Shown: positions 55,918 through 64,000 of the stretch, one piece after another
How the letters are laid out: each line of letters opens with the position of its first letter
Position numbering within the stretch: the first letter of the stretch is position 1
DNA from: Ch128b sp964527925
GTDB taxonomy: Bacteria > Bacteroidota > Ignavibacteria > Ch128b
Direction of reading: 5' to 3'
DNA length: 64,000 nt
Assembly: GCA_964527925.1 (NCBI GenBank)
Contig: CAZGQO010000001.1
Span: 62,001-126,000 of the forward strand
The notes under the pieces: generated by a model
Database searches by the model: none
Told to the model about the DNA's origin: nothing
What the model saw: only the letters and a program-made list of their open reading frames with translations
Position numbers and translations under genes: made by a program

Positions 55918-55925
55918 GGTGGATA

Positions 55926-56390
55926 ATGGAACTAAACATAAAAAAAATTCTGGTTCCAATCGATTTTTCAGAATACTCAAAAATGTCCCTTGATTATGCA
56001 ATTCAATTCTCAAAGATTTTTAAGTCTGAACTATTTCTGATTTATGTCATTGAACCAATCATCTATCCAAGCGATTTTGGTTTGGGTCAGATTCCAATAA
56101 ATCAAGTTGATTTTGAAATTCAATCACGAGCAGAAGATGAGTTGAAAAAATTGATAAACGAAAAAATGCCTGCCGATATGAAGTGCACATGTATTGTTAG
56201 AACAGGAAAACCCTTTCTTGAAATTATTAACGCTGCAAAAGAGTACGATTGTGATTTGATAATAATTGCTTCACATGGACATACAGGTATTGAGCATATA
56301 CTTTTCGGAAGTACTGCTGAAAAAGTTGTTCGAAAGTCCCCTATTCCGGTTTTAACGGTCAGACAAAAGAATCATTCTTCCAAAAGTTAG
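55926..56390 (+). CDS. Universal stress protein (UspA family)
   Basis: A 154-residue Usp domain: IKKILVPIDFSEYSKMSLDYAI at the start (Asp in VPIDFS), FLIYVIEPIIYPSDFG, CTCIVRTGKPFLEII, and the ATP-type loop IASHGHTGIEHILFGSTAEKVVRKSPIPVLTV. The first Gly of G-x2-G-x9-G(S/T) is Ala here. I use the ATG at 55926 because GAGGT precedes it at the right distance; a GTG at 55914 would add four residues and overlap the CNB stop. It is co-transcribed with the CNB gene. The stop overlaps the convergent polyprenyl synthase stop by four bases. Confidence 0.9.
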   Translation: MELNIKKILVPIDFSEYSKMSLDYAIQFSKIFKSELFLIYVIEPIIYPSDFGLGQIPINQVDFEIQSRAEDELKKLINEKMPADMKCTCIVRTGKPFLEIINAAKEYDCDLIIIASHGHTGIEHILFGSTAEKVVRKSPIPVLTVRQKNHSSKS

Positions 56391-57367
56391 TTCTTTCTTT
56401 CAAGGATAAAATTAACCAGATCAATTAAAGCCTGTCTGCTATCAGAATCTTCGTATTGATTTATTATTTGAATAGCTTTATCTGCATATTCCCTTGCTCG
56501 CATATTAGCATAATGAATTCCATTATATCTATCCACAAACTTGAAAATGGAAGCAAGATCTTTATTCGACAATTTTCCCTTAATCAAATTCTTAATAGTT
56601 TTAACTTCAAATTCAGTAGCCTGTTTAAAAGCATGAATTATTGGAAGCGTTAATTTTTTTTCTCGCAAATCGTTTCCAGTTGGTTTTCCTAAAATTAATG
56701 AGGAACCTTCATAATCAAGAATATCATCTTTAATCTGGAAAGCAATTCCAAGATATTCACCAAAGTTTTTAAAATCTTCAATTACCTTTTCATCCTTTGT
56801 GATGCTCATCGCTCCGATTGTTGTGCATGTTGAAAAAAGTGATGCAGTCTTATCAGAGATAATTTTCAAATAAGTTTCTTCATCATTATTAAGTTTTCTG
56901 ATTTTCTGGATTTGTAGAAGTTCACCTTCACTCATTTTTTTTACAGTATTTGTGATTACTTTCAGAAATTCAAATTCATTATTATCAACTGCAATTTGTA
57001 AACCTCGAGCAAGGAGATAATCTCCCATCAAAACAGCCACTCTATTTTTCCAAATTGCATTTATCGAAGGTAAACCTCGTCTTGTATCTGAGTTATCTAC
57101 AACATCATCGTGGACAAGAGTTGCGGTGTGCAAAAGTTCAACCAGAACTGCTCCTCGATAAGTATGTTCATTGATATTACCGAGAGTTTTTGCTGATAGA
57201 AGAACAAGAGTGGGCCGGATTTTTTTCCCTTTTTGTCGAAGTAAATATCTGACAATTAGTTCAACCAAACCAACTTTGGATCTCATTTGTTGAGAAAAGA
57301 ATTCTTGAAAAGTTTTGAGTTCCTCCCGGATTGGATCAGTAAAATTTTTAATGTCTCTATCTTTCAC
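56387..57367 (-). CDS. Polyprenyl diphosphate synthase
   Basis: An all-trans prenyl elongase that makes a long isoprenoid for quinone side chains (octa- or similar). The first aspartate-rich motif is DDVVD (residues 87-91) followed by NSDTRRG; the second is DDILD in FQIKDDILDYEG. KIRPTLVLLSAK and LLHTATLVH are also typical. Length (326) fits the IspB/HepT group. The chain length is set by residues before the first motif and cannot be fixed by eye. It overlaps tatC by 11 bases and ends the long minus-strand operon that starts with glgA. It meets the usp gene tail to tail with a four-base overlap. Confidence 0.92.
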   Translation of the reverse strand: MKDRDIKNFTDPIREELKTFQEFFSQQMRSKVGLVELIVRYLLRQKGKKIRPTLVLLSAKTLGNINEHTYRGAVLVELLHTATLVHDDVVDNSDTRRGLPSINAIWKNRVAVLMGDYLLARGLQIAVDNNEFEFLKVITNTVKKMSEGELLQIQKIRKLNNDEETYLKIISDKTASLFSTCTTIGAMSITKDEKVIEDFKNFGEYLGIAFQIKDDILDYEGSSLILGKPTGNDLREKKLTLPIIHAFKQATEFEVKTIKNLIKGKLSNKDLASIFKFVDRYNGIHYANMRAREYADKAIQIINQYEDSDSRQALIDLVNFILERKN

Positions 57368-58115
57368 TTTTATTTCTCAATGCGATTTTTGAAACCCAGA
57401 TACTTAATTCATATAAAAGGAACAGCGGAATTGCAAGCAAGGATTGACTCACTGGATCAACTGTTGGAGTAATTATTGCCGATAAAATAAAAATAACAAC
57501 AATTGCATGCCTCCAGTACTTACGAAGGAAAATAGGAGTAATCAACCCTAACTTCGTCAAAAAAAAAGAAAGCATTGGCAGTTCAAATATTAAACCTGAA
57601 AGAATAATCATACTCAAAACTATTGAAATATATTCATCTATTGCAAATTTGTTCTCTATCGCGCTTGAACCGAATGTAAATGCAAAATTTAATGAGTATG
57701 GTAAAAGAATAAAATATGCGAACATCGCACCCAGCAGGAAAGAAAAAGTTGTAAATAAAACTACTCTTGATACATACTTCTTTTCATGCTTGTGAAGAGC
57801 TGGTTCAATAAATTTCCAAATCTGATAAATAACCCATGGTAAACTTATGATCAAACCTGCAAACAAGGCAACTTGAAAGTAAAGAAACAACTGTCCGAAT
57901 GGTTTTAAATTTTGCAGGCTGACTCCAACTCTTTTTGCCGGATACAACAAAACATCATTTACAAGAACATCAATATAAACCCAGCTAAGAATTGCACCAA
58001 TAACAATTCCAATTAAAGATTTAACGATTGTCCAGCGTAGCTCTTCAAGATGTTCAAGGAATGTCATTTCCTTGAACTCATTATCCGCAGATTCTTTTTT
58101 TATATTCTCAGCCAT
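57357..58115 (-). CDS. tatC: Twin-arginine translocase subunit TatC
   Basis: TatC is the inner membrane receptor of the Tat export pathway for folded proteins. The sequence starts with the conserved MTFLEHLEELRWTIVKSLIG and shows about six membrane segments, with FAGLIISLPWVIYQIWKFIEPALHKHEKKYV (split into FAGLIISLPWVIYQIW and KFIEPALHKHEKKYV), LIFELPMLSFFLTKLGL and SAIITPTVDPVSQSLLAIP. Length (252) is normal. It begins right after glyA stops. TatA or TatB is not in the window. Confidence 0.95.
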   Translation of the reverse strand: MAENIKKESADNEFKEMTFLEHLEELRWTIVKSLIGIVIGAILSWVYIDVLVNDVLLYPAKRVGVSLQNLKPFGQLFLYFQVALFAGLIISLPWVIYQIWKFIEPALHKHEKKYVSRVVLFTTFSFLLGAMFAYFILLPYSLNFAFTFGSSAIENKFAIDEYISIVLSMIILSGLIFELPMLSFFLTKLGLITPIFLRKYWRHAIVVIFILSAIITPTVDPVSQSLLAIPLFLLYELSIWVSKIALRNKSER

Positions 58116-59423
58116 TCACTGTAAGTTCTTAAATAAATTAGAATAAATTGGAAATCTCGAACAGAGTTGTTTCACTTCTTCTCGAATTTGTCTGAGAACT
58201 TGTTCATTGTTATTATTTTTTAAAGATCTATCAATTAAATCAAAAATTATATCCATCTCATTTTCTTTCATACCTCGAGTTGTAACAGCAGGAGTCCCGA
58301 TTCTAATTCCGCTCGTAATCATTGGACTTTGTGTATCGTAAGGAACCATATTTTTATTTACTGTAATTCCAGCTAATCCCAATGCATCTTCAGCTTGCTT
58401 CCCTGTTAAACCTTTTGATCTTAAATCAATTAGTATCAGATGATTGTCTGTTCCGTTTGTAGTTACTTTATAACCATTTTCAATAAATCTTTGAGCAAGT
58501 CTTTGTGAATTTTTTATAACCTGTTTTGAATATTCAATAAACTCTGGTTGAAGTGCTTCGCCAAATGCAACTGCTTTAGCAAGAATGACATGCATTAATG
58601 GCCCACCCTGAATCCCGGGCATTACATTCGAATCAATAATTTCTGACATCATTTTTAATCTACCGCTCTTCGGAGCTTTAATTCCTTCACGATTTTCAAA
58701 ATCTTTACCAATCATAATCATGCCGCCGCGGGGACCACGAAGAGTTTTATGTGTTGTGGTAGTAACAAAATTACAATATGGCATTGGATCAGAAAGAAGC
58801 TTTGAGGCAATCAAACCAGCGGGATGAGCAATATCAGCAATCAAATATGCATTTATCGAGTCACATATTTCTCTGAATTTTTTGTAATCCCAATCTCTCG
58901 GATAGGCGCTCGCACCAATTATGATTGCTTTTGGTTTATGTTGTTTTGCAAGTGATTCTACCTGATCTAGATCAACATACTGATTGTCTTCTCTAACATT
59001 ATATGAAATTACCTCAAATAATTTACCAGAAAAATTAACCGGTGAACCGTGGGTTAGATGACCACCATGAGCTAAATTCAATCCCATTATTTTATCACCA
59101 GGCTTCAGAATCGAAAAGTACACAGCCATATTCGCCTGTGAACCAGAATGAGGCTGAACATTCACATACTCACATCCAAATAATTTTTTAACTCTTTCTC
59201 GAGCTAAATCTTCTGCCATATCAACAAATTCACAACCTCCATAATATCTTTTGCCTGGATAACCTTCTGCATACTTATTTGTAAGAACAGAACCCAATGC
59301 TTCGAGGACATCAAAACTCACATAATTTTCTGAGGCGATTAATTCAAGACCTTCTTCCTGACGGAGGATTTCTTTAAGGAGAATATCTTTAGCTTCCTGA
59401 TCTTTTAAATTGTAATTTAACAT
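58116..59423 (-). CDS. glyA: Serine hydroxymethyltransferase
   Basis: GlyA converts serine and tetrahydrofolate into glycine and methylene-tetrahydrofolate with pyridoxal phosphate. The motifs are EGLELIASENYVS at the N-terminus, NKYAEGYPGKRYYGGCEFVD, QPHSGSQANMAVYF, DIAHPAGLIAS and the cofactor Lys in TTTTHKTLRGPRGG. Length is 435 residues. It overlaps rpiB by seven bases and is followed immediately by tatC. It feeds the same one-carbon pool as folD, elsewhere in this window. Confidence 0.97.
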   Translation of the reverse strand: MLNYNLKDQEAKDILLKEILRQEEGLELIASENYVSFDVLEALGSVLTNKYAEGYPGKRYYGGCEFVDMAEDLARERVKKLFGCEYVNVQPHSGSQANMAVYFSILKPGDKIMGLNLAHGGHLTHGSPVNFSGKLFEVISYNVREDNQYVDLDQVESLAKQHKPKAIIIGASAYPRDWDYKKFREICDSINAYLIADIAHPAGLIASKLLSDPMPYCNFVTTTTHKTLRGPRGGMIMIGKDFENREGIKAPKSGRLKMMSEIIDSNVMPGIQGGPLMHVILAKAVAFGEALQPEFIEYSKQVIKNSQRLAQRFIENGYKVTTNGTDNHLILIDLRSKGLTGKQAEDALGLAGITVNKNMVPYDTQSPMITSGIRIGTPAVTTRGMKENEMDIIFDLIDRSLKNNNNEQVLRQIREEVKQLCSRFPIYSNLFKNLQ

Positions 59424-59866
59424 TTGTACTTCTCTTCTAATGATTTGATTTTGTTTACTCTTCTTTCGTGTCTTCCACCTTCAAATTTGGTAGAAAAGAA
59501 CTCATTAAGAATTTTTTCAACAGAGTTCTGAAGTTGAATTCTCGCACCAAGAGCAATTATATTTGCATCGTTATGTAATCTAGCAAAATGAGCCATTTCT
59601 GCTGATGTACATAGAGCTGCTCTTATACCTGGAACTTTATTAGCCGCAATAGAAATTCCAATTCCAGTTCCACAGATTATACATCCAAAATCGCAATTCC
59701 CATTTGCCACTTCGAGTGCAACTAATTCTCCGAAATCAGGATAGTCACAACTATCTTCTGAGTTGCAACCTTTATCTAAAACTTCAAAGCCTTTCTGAGA
59801 GAGAAAGGCTTTGATATATTCTTTTAGTTTAAATCCTGCGTGGTCTGAACCAATTGCAATTTTCAT
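59417..59866 (-). CDS. rpiB: Ribose-5-phosphate isomerase B
   Basis: RpiB interconverts ribose-5-phosphate and ribulose-5-phosphate in the pentose phosphate pathway. Its 149 residues begin with IGSDHAGFKLKEYIK, then DYPDFGELVALEVANG, CGTGIGISIAANKVPGIRAALC with the catalytic Cys and Thr, and FARLHNDANIIALGAR. It is six bases after the TPR gene and overlaps glyA by seven. GlyA and RpiB next to each other is a common arrangement. Confidence 0.95.
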   Translation of the reverse strand: MKIAIGSDHAGFKLKEYIKAFLSQKGFEVLDKGCNSEDSCDYPDFGELVALEVANGNCDFGCIICGTGIGISIAANKVPGIRAALCTSAEMAHFARLHNDANIIALGARIQLQNSVEKILNEFFSTKFEGGRHERRVNKIKSLEEKYKC

Positions 59867-59872
59867 AATTGA

Positions 59873-61132
59873 TTATGGAACTGTTATACTTTTACCAATC
59901 CAATTATAACATGGACCTTCAATTTTAATTGTTGTGCCTGATTTTAAGCGTCGGAAGAAATATTCTTCTTTAGTAGGGACAGAATTGAAAAGAGATTTAA
60001 TTGCATCATCCGCAATTGAGGCAACATTAGGATCAATTGTTTTTGCTTTTCTATAGGTATCAACAGCTAACTGTAAAACCACTTTATCCATAAATTCAAA
60101 AGTTCCACATTTTTGAACAGCAGCTTGATAAAGTGTTGCTTCATAGACATACGGCAATCCCCAATTTTTATCAATTTCTGCTGCTCTGTAGAAATAGGTT
60201 CTCGCCTGTGAAAATTGACCGAGTTCTTTGTAACAAATTCCAATATTCAATGGATATTCTCTTACTTTATTATTCAACTGCATGGCTTGTTTATATGCAT
60301 CGATTGCTTTTTGATATTTTTCAGTTTTTTGATAACAGGTAGCGAGTCTCGCCAAGTAAGTTTCTGAATCTTTTACTTTGCTGACGAGAAAGTCTAAAGG
60401 TTCTATTGCCTTTTCATATTCTCCTGTTTGATAAGTAATAGATGCATATTGCCAGGCTTTCTCTAAACTTTCTTTATCAAGTTTCCAGGCATTGTAAGTA
60501 ATTTCAATTAACTGTTCAATGTTTTCTGCTAGTGATTTCATTCTTTCGAGAGGCAATGGATTATTTGGGTCTTTTGTAGATGCAGCTTGATACAACTCGA
60601 AAGCTTTTAATCTGTAATCATTTTCTTCATTTGCCAGTTTGATGTATAACAAGCCAAGCCTATCAACATAATATAAATCTAAATCTTTATCTAATTCATA
60701 TGCTTTTTCATAAGCTTTAATAGCTTCTTCTTCTCTGCCATCAAACCAGGTTTCAAGATAATATCCCATTTTTCTGTAATAATAGCCAGCATTTGCAGGT
60801 TGTACATCTATTGCTAATTTGTAAATGTATATCAGTGTATCAGCGTATTTTCTTTTTAATTCCTGATCGATTTGAGTTGAATCATGTAAATAGATTAAAC
60901 AATCTTCAAGCTTAAAGAATATCGTTTTAAATTTTGTCGGATCTATTTCAAGAATTTCAAAACCATAAGGTAAGGCTGTTTCATAATCTCCATTCTTGTG
61001 ATACTCAGAGAAGAGACTCCACTTCCGATAAATTTTTAAAGTATCAGGCTGAGGATTGACGGATTGTTGGGCATAAACTTCTAAAGCAGAATAAAGAAGA
61101 ACAAATAATATTAAAATGATTTTGCTTTTCAT
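59873..61132 (-). CDS. Exported TPR-repeat protein
   Basis: A signal peptide (IILILFVLLYSALEVYAQ) is followed by about eight TPR-like helical pairs, for example DYETALPYGFEILEIDP, EEEAIKAYEKAYELDKDLDL, EKAIEPLDFLVSK, YQKAIDAYKQAMQLNN and GQFSQARTYFYRAAEI. A C-terminal beta-like tail (IKIEGPCYNW) ends the protein. I use the ATG at 61132, preceded by AGAGG, because it gives the signal peptide directly; a longer form from 61159 would overlap the upstream gene. It is probably a periplasmic scaffold. It lies between an outer-membrane protein gene and rpiB. Confidence 0.85.
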   Translation of the reverse strand: MKSKIILILFVLLYSALEVYAQQSVNPQPDTLKIYRKWSLFSEYHKNGDYETALPYGFEILEIDPTKFKTIFFKLEDCLIYLHDSTQIDQELKRKYADTLIYIYKLAIDVQPANAGYYYRKMGYYLETWFDGREEEAIKAYEKAYELDKDLDLYYVDRLGLLYIKLANEENDYRLKAFELYQAASTKDPNNPLPLERMKSLAENIEQLIEITYNAWKLDKESLEKAWQYASITYQTGEYEKAIEPLDFLVSKVKDSETYLARLATCYQKTEKYQKAIDAYKQAMQLNNKVREYPLNIGICYKELGQFSQARTYFYRAAEIDKNWGLPYVYEATLYQAAVQKCGTFEFMDKVVLQLAVDTYRKAKTIDPNVASIADDAIKSLFNSVPTKEEYFFRRLKSGTTIKIEGPCYNWIGKSITVP

Positions 61133-61148
61133 TTTTAAACCTCTTTTT

Positions 61149-62378
61149 TCATTCTTCATTTCTTACAAACCAGATTTCTGCAAGATTTATACCGAACCAG
61201 AAGTTCAGTATTGATTCTTTAACCAGATTAGATTTTAATTTGCCTCGTGTAGAGTATTGAACTCCGAATTCAATCATATTCAATTGGTCAATCGGCAAAG
61301 AAACACCAGCACGGACTCCATATTCATTTATTTTTTCGTTATTTATTGTAAATCCTAAATCGTTTAAGAATAATCCAAATCTCCAGGAAATCGCATCCAA
61401 ATATCTTTCTGGACGAAGTGCTGGAACATATTCAAAACCGAGTGAAAAATAATTTTGACTTTTACCTGTAAAATGACTTGATGAGTTAGTATTCAATTTT
61501 GACCAATCTTGATTCAAAAAATCGACATATAATGTTAACCGCTCATTCAATTTTGATGAAATTCCAATTGCAAACTGTGATGGAAATTCAGTGTCAAAAG
61601 TAGTCTCTGAGACTGTATCAATAAAAATACCCTGCTTTAGTTCTGAATAATCAGTTTTCAAGTTCTTACTGAACTGGTAAGTTAATCCAATCTTCAAATC
61701 TTTTATCGATGAAAATTTAAAGTACTTATTTAAATCTTCAGAAACAGTTCCAATTTTGATAGCCACTCCCCTGTACTTTGATAATTTTGAAAATCTTGGA
61801 TTTGTAACAGAAGGATCATCGAATTCTGTTGATAAAGCTTTTGATACTGATCCCACCAAAAAGTTTGTCGAGATACCTAACGATGCATAATCTTTCAGTT
61901 GATAAGTTAATCCAGCAAAATAATTATATAATCCTCCAAGACTCTCATAATTCACAGTATATTTCGTTGAATCAAAGACTAATTCAGGTGCAGAGATTTT
62001 ATAATTAACTTTTGTAAGCGGAGTTATTCCACCAGTAAATACAATTCCATAATCTCTCTGAATTGGGATAGCAATCAATAATTGATTAAATGAACCGCTT
62101 CTAAAATAATTGGAAGAATAATTATCTTTATACGAGTTAATTCCGTAACCAAAAGAGCCAACAAACTTCACAAATTTGATTTTTGAATTGGAAGCTGGAT
62201 TAAATGAATTGATATCAAAATTATCATTACCCGCAACAGCCAATCCCATACCGCTTCTTCGTGTAGATGAGTTTAAATTTAATTCACCCAATCCAAAATC
62301 GCTATAGACAGATCCAACCTGTCCGAAGACCAAATTACTTGTAATAATTACAAATAATAAGAATAAGAATTTTTTCAT
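61149..62378 (-). CDS. Putative outer membrane beta-barrel protein
   Basis: A signal peptide (FLLFVIITSNLVFGQ) is followed by GSVYSDFGLGELNLNS, a signature of a family of exported Bacteroidota barrel proteins, and by a long series of alternating strands with aromatic ends (YFSLGFEYVPALRPERYL, FGLFLNDLGFTI, GVRAGVSLPIDQLNMIEFGVQYSTRG). It resembles FadL/PorV-like or YaiO-like transport barrels but I cannot place it firmly. The start overlaps the upstream lipoprotein gene by four bases. The pair, with the TPR gene, looks like an outer-membrane module. Confidence 0.72.
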   Translation of the reverse strand: MKKFLFLLFVIITSNLVFGQVGSVYSDFGLGELNLNSSTRRSGMGLAVAGNDNFDINSFNPASNSKIKFVKFVGSFGYGINSYKDNYSSNYFRSGSFNQLLIAIPIQRDYGIVFTGGITPLTKVNYKISAPELVFDSTKYTVNYESLGGLYNYFAGLTYQLKDYASLGISTNFLVGSVSKALSTEFDDPSVTNPRFSKLSKYRGVAIKIGTVSEDLNKYFKFSSIKDLKIGLTYQFSKNLKTDYSELKQGIFIDTVSETTFDTEFPSQFAIGISSKLNERLTLYVDFLNQDWSKLNTNSSSHFTGKSQNYFSLGFEYVPALRPERYLDAISWRFGLFLNDLGFTINNEKINEYGVRAGVSLPIDQLNMIEFGVQYSTRGKLKSNLVKESILNFWFGINLAEIWFVRNEE

Positions 62379-63586
62379 TTGATATATGAATAATTGATTA
62401 TCAATTGTGGTCTCTTTTCTCTTATGAAATATTCAGGTCCATAAAATTCAAATAGTTCCAAACCACCATCTGGATCTCTTGTATTCAAGAGTAATCCTCT
62501 ATTGGTATTACTATCAATCCACTTTTGAACGAAATATGAAATATTTCCTTCGTAATAACCATATGGTGTCCTTGTCAAAATCATCGCTGTTGCACTGTCA
62601 ATTGAAATTTTCGATGAATCTGTAACATAAAAAATTAAAAGTGAATCCTGAAAACTTGTCCCAAAATTTGATTTTAAAGAATCCAGATATAATCTCAAGT
62701 AAGCCGAATTAACCAATGATCTTTGCGGTACTTTAGAAATATCGAAGTATAGAAATGATTTTTGTTTAATACCAGACTGCACAACTACATATTGATTATC
62801 CTGCCAAATTGGATTGTCTTTCTTAATCACATGTAAATCTGCATTGGCATAAAATTTAAGAGTATCGGTTTTAGAATCGTAATTTACTACAATCTCTAAA
62901 ACAATTGGATCTTTATCAAAAAATGAGTTTAAGGATGCGAAACCTTTTATATAATTAGTTGAACTTGAAGGGCTTATCAGAATTCCTTGTGGATCGCTTA
63001 AAGAATCATCAGCAACAGCTTTGAACCAATTTAAAATCGCTGTTGGATTTAATTCACAGTAATAAATCGAATCCTGATCTAAGTTACTTATACTGATGTT
63101 TTCGTCAGAAATTAAATATCTATTGCTTAACAAACTATCAATAGTAAAAGTATATTCGTTCCAGTAGGTATTTATTTCTCTAATTTCCATCGAAAACGAA
63201 TTTAAAGTTGAATCACCATATTTATACACTGGATAAAGCATCAATTTAGCAGAAGAAACAGTGGCGTTTGAATTCTTTACAGCTTCTTTCAACTCAGTTG
63301 ATAAACCAATTAAAAATCTAATCAACGCATAAGATTTAATATCCTCATAGTTACCAACAAGAATTCTTCTTGTAGTTCCCAGATTTTCTTTTTGAATTAT
63401 TTTCTTCGTGTAAGAAAAACTACTATCAAGGACTGAATTAAATTTTGTAATTACCAATGAATCTGAAGGACTAATAAGATTATATCCTGTTATTGACGGA
63501 TTTTCAGAACATGAAGCCAAAATCAATAAAAAAGCTGCTAATACAGGAAGATTTTTTTTCGAAAACAAATTTATTATTCTAACCAA
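62375..63586 (-). CDS. Lipoprotein with DNRLRE-like beta domains
   Basis: A lipoprotein signal (VLAAFLLILASC, Cys26 or so) leads to a 370-residue beta-rich region. Two segments resemble DNRLRE or carbohydrate-module-like units: VSSAKLMLYPVYKYGDST...TYWNEYTFTIDSLL and VNSAYLRLYLDSLKSNFG. Terminal residues RPQLIINYSYIK also fit. It probably lies on the outer membrane. It is two bases after glgA ends and overlaps the barrel protein gene by four. Function is not established; it may partner the barrel protein. Confidence 0.7.
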   Translation of the reverse strand: MVRIINLFSKKNLPVLAAFLLILASCSENPSITGYNLISPSDSLVITKFNSVLDSSFSYTKKIIQKENLGTTRRILVGNYEDIKSYALIRFLIGLSTELKEAVKNSNATVSSAKLMLYPVYKYGDSTLNSFSMEIREINTYWNEYTFTIDSLLSNRYLISDENISISNLDQDSIYYCELNPTAILNWFKAVADDSLSDPQGILISPSSSTNYIKGFASLNSFFDKDPIVLEIVVNYDSKTDTLKFYANADLHVIKKDNPIWQDNQYVVVQSGIKQKSFLYFDISKVPQRSLVNSAYLRLYLDSLKSNFGTSFQDSLLIFYVTDSSKISIDSATAMILTRTPYGYYEGNISYFVQKWIDSNTNRGLLLNTRDPDGGLELFEFYGPEYFIREKRPQLIINYSYIK

Positions 63587-63588
63587 GT

Positions 63589-64000
63589 TTACTTTGTGTC
63601 CTTTAATAATTTTTTATACAATTCAATATATTTTTTAGCAGAAGCATACCAGCTGAAATCCTGTTCCATCGCATTCTTCATTATCTTGGACCATTTTTCT
63701 TTATCTTGATACAACTTAATTGCTCTTATTATTTCTTTCATCATCTCTTCGACATCATACTTTTTAAAGACAAAGCCTGTTCCGTTGGTATCGTTTCCAT
63801 TTAGTTTTACAATAGTATCAGCGAGACCACCCGTGTAATGAACAATTGGGATTGTTCCATATTTCAATGCATATAATTGAGTCAGACCACAAGGTTCGTA
63901 TTTAGACGGCATCAAATACATATCAGCACCAGCTTCAATCAGATGAGCAAGCTCTTCATTAAAGCCTACATATAGACCAAACTTTTTTGGATATTTTTTC
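63589..64000 (-). CDS. glgA: Glycogen synthase, C-terminal part
   Basis: The gene runs off the right edge; only the last 137 residues are visible. They carry the GT5 signature: FGLYVGFNEELAHLIEAGAD, MYLMPSKYEPCGLTQLYALKYGTIPIVHYTGGLADTI (split MYLMPSKYEPCGLTQL, YALKYGTIPIVHYTGGL), with the catalytic E-x7-E region (EPCGLTQLYALKYG). GlgA extends an alpha-1,4-glucan from ADP- or UDP-glucose. It heads the visible minus-strand operon and lies two bases from the lipoprotein gene. Confidence 0.92.
   Translation of the reverse strand, partial: KKYPKKFGLYVGFNEELAHLIEAGADMYLMPSKYEPCGLTQLYALKYGTIPIVHYTGGLADTIVKLNGNDTNGTGFVFKKYDVEEMMKEIIRAIKLYQDKEKWSKIMKNAMEQDFSWYASAKKYIELYKKLLKDTK

Noticed and set aside
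1..64000. Prophage, insertion sequence or integrative element
   Set aside because: No integrase, transposase, terminal inverted repeat or attachment-site duplication was recognised, including next to the two tRNA genes.

Overview
The window reads as a piece of chromosome from an AT-rich, Gram-negative bacterium of the Ignavibacteria / Bacteroidota-Chlorobiota line. The clearest evidence is four intact secreted proteins, plus one broken one, that end in the type IX secretion (Por) C-terminal domain with an N-[FY]-PNPFN core and a final Lys. TonB-dependent receptors, DUF4397 and DUF1684 lipoproteins, BshC (bacillithiol) and TAnnTTTG promoter-like elements fit this too. The species cannot be named from sequence alone.

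Layout. 1-9931: minus-strand housekeeping genes (ymdB, folD, deoC, a HicB-like ORF, trmH, a sugar-type ABC ATPase, murA, a membrane metallopeptidase-TPR protein, a CCA-adding enzyme, and the N-terminus of a TolC-like protein), with mostly overlapping or closely spaced genes. 10094-18129: ppk1, two T9SS-exported propeller proteins, a TonB receptor and a small membrane protein. 18227-22776: glycolate/lactate oxidase genes glcD and glcF with a YARHG protein between them and a DUF1684 lipoprotein after them. 22955-25048: a fused alpha/beta 2-oxoacid dehydrogenase E1, closed by a strong terminator. 25108-28157: a decayed island with a split ORF and a T9SS pseudogene. 28186-34109: an ALDH7-type dehydrogenase, an exported peroxiredoxin, a HAD hydrolase, and the purB-htrA-plsY operon. 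34379-38641: two T9SS proteins and an exported serine hydrolase. 38692-45542: HU, a small exported protein, mazG and two DUF4397 repeat lipoproteins. 45749-47669: tRNA-Ala and bshC. 47721-51012: two neighbouring carbohydrate genes (GH130 and GT4-type), both broken by stops and frameshifts. 51166-54141: an overlapping PAP2-GH1-GT21 cassette. 54329-56390: tRNA-Pro, hisA, a cyclic-nucleotide-binding protein and a universal stress protein. 56387-64000: a long minus-strand operon (glgA, lipoprotein, outer-membrane protein, TPR protein, rpiB, glyA, tatC, polyprenyl synthase).

How it fits together. Most genes are core metabolism and envelope biogenesis. The accessory content is surface and secreted proteins and a carbohydrate/glycolipid region. 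I saw no phage genes, integrase, transposase, CRISPR array or defence system. The best candidate for an undescribed functional unit is the overlapping PAP2 phosphatase, GH1 glycosidase and ceramide-glucosyltransferase-like cassette, which lies divergent from a glycosyltransferase/GH130 locus that is being lost. The 12-repeat and 4-repeat DUF4397 lipoprotein pair, the membrane gluzincin-TPR fusion next to murA, and the cysteine cluster added to DeoC also merit a second look. No clearly new system is proven by the sequence alone.
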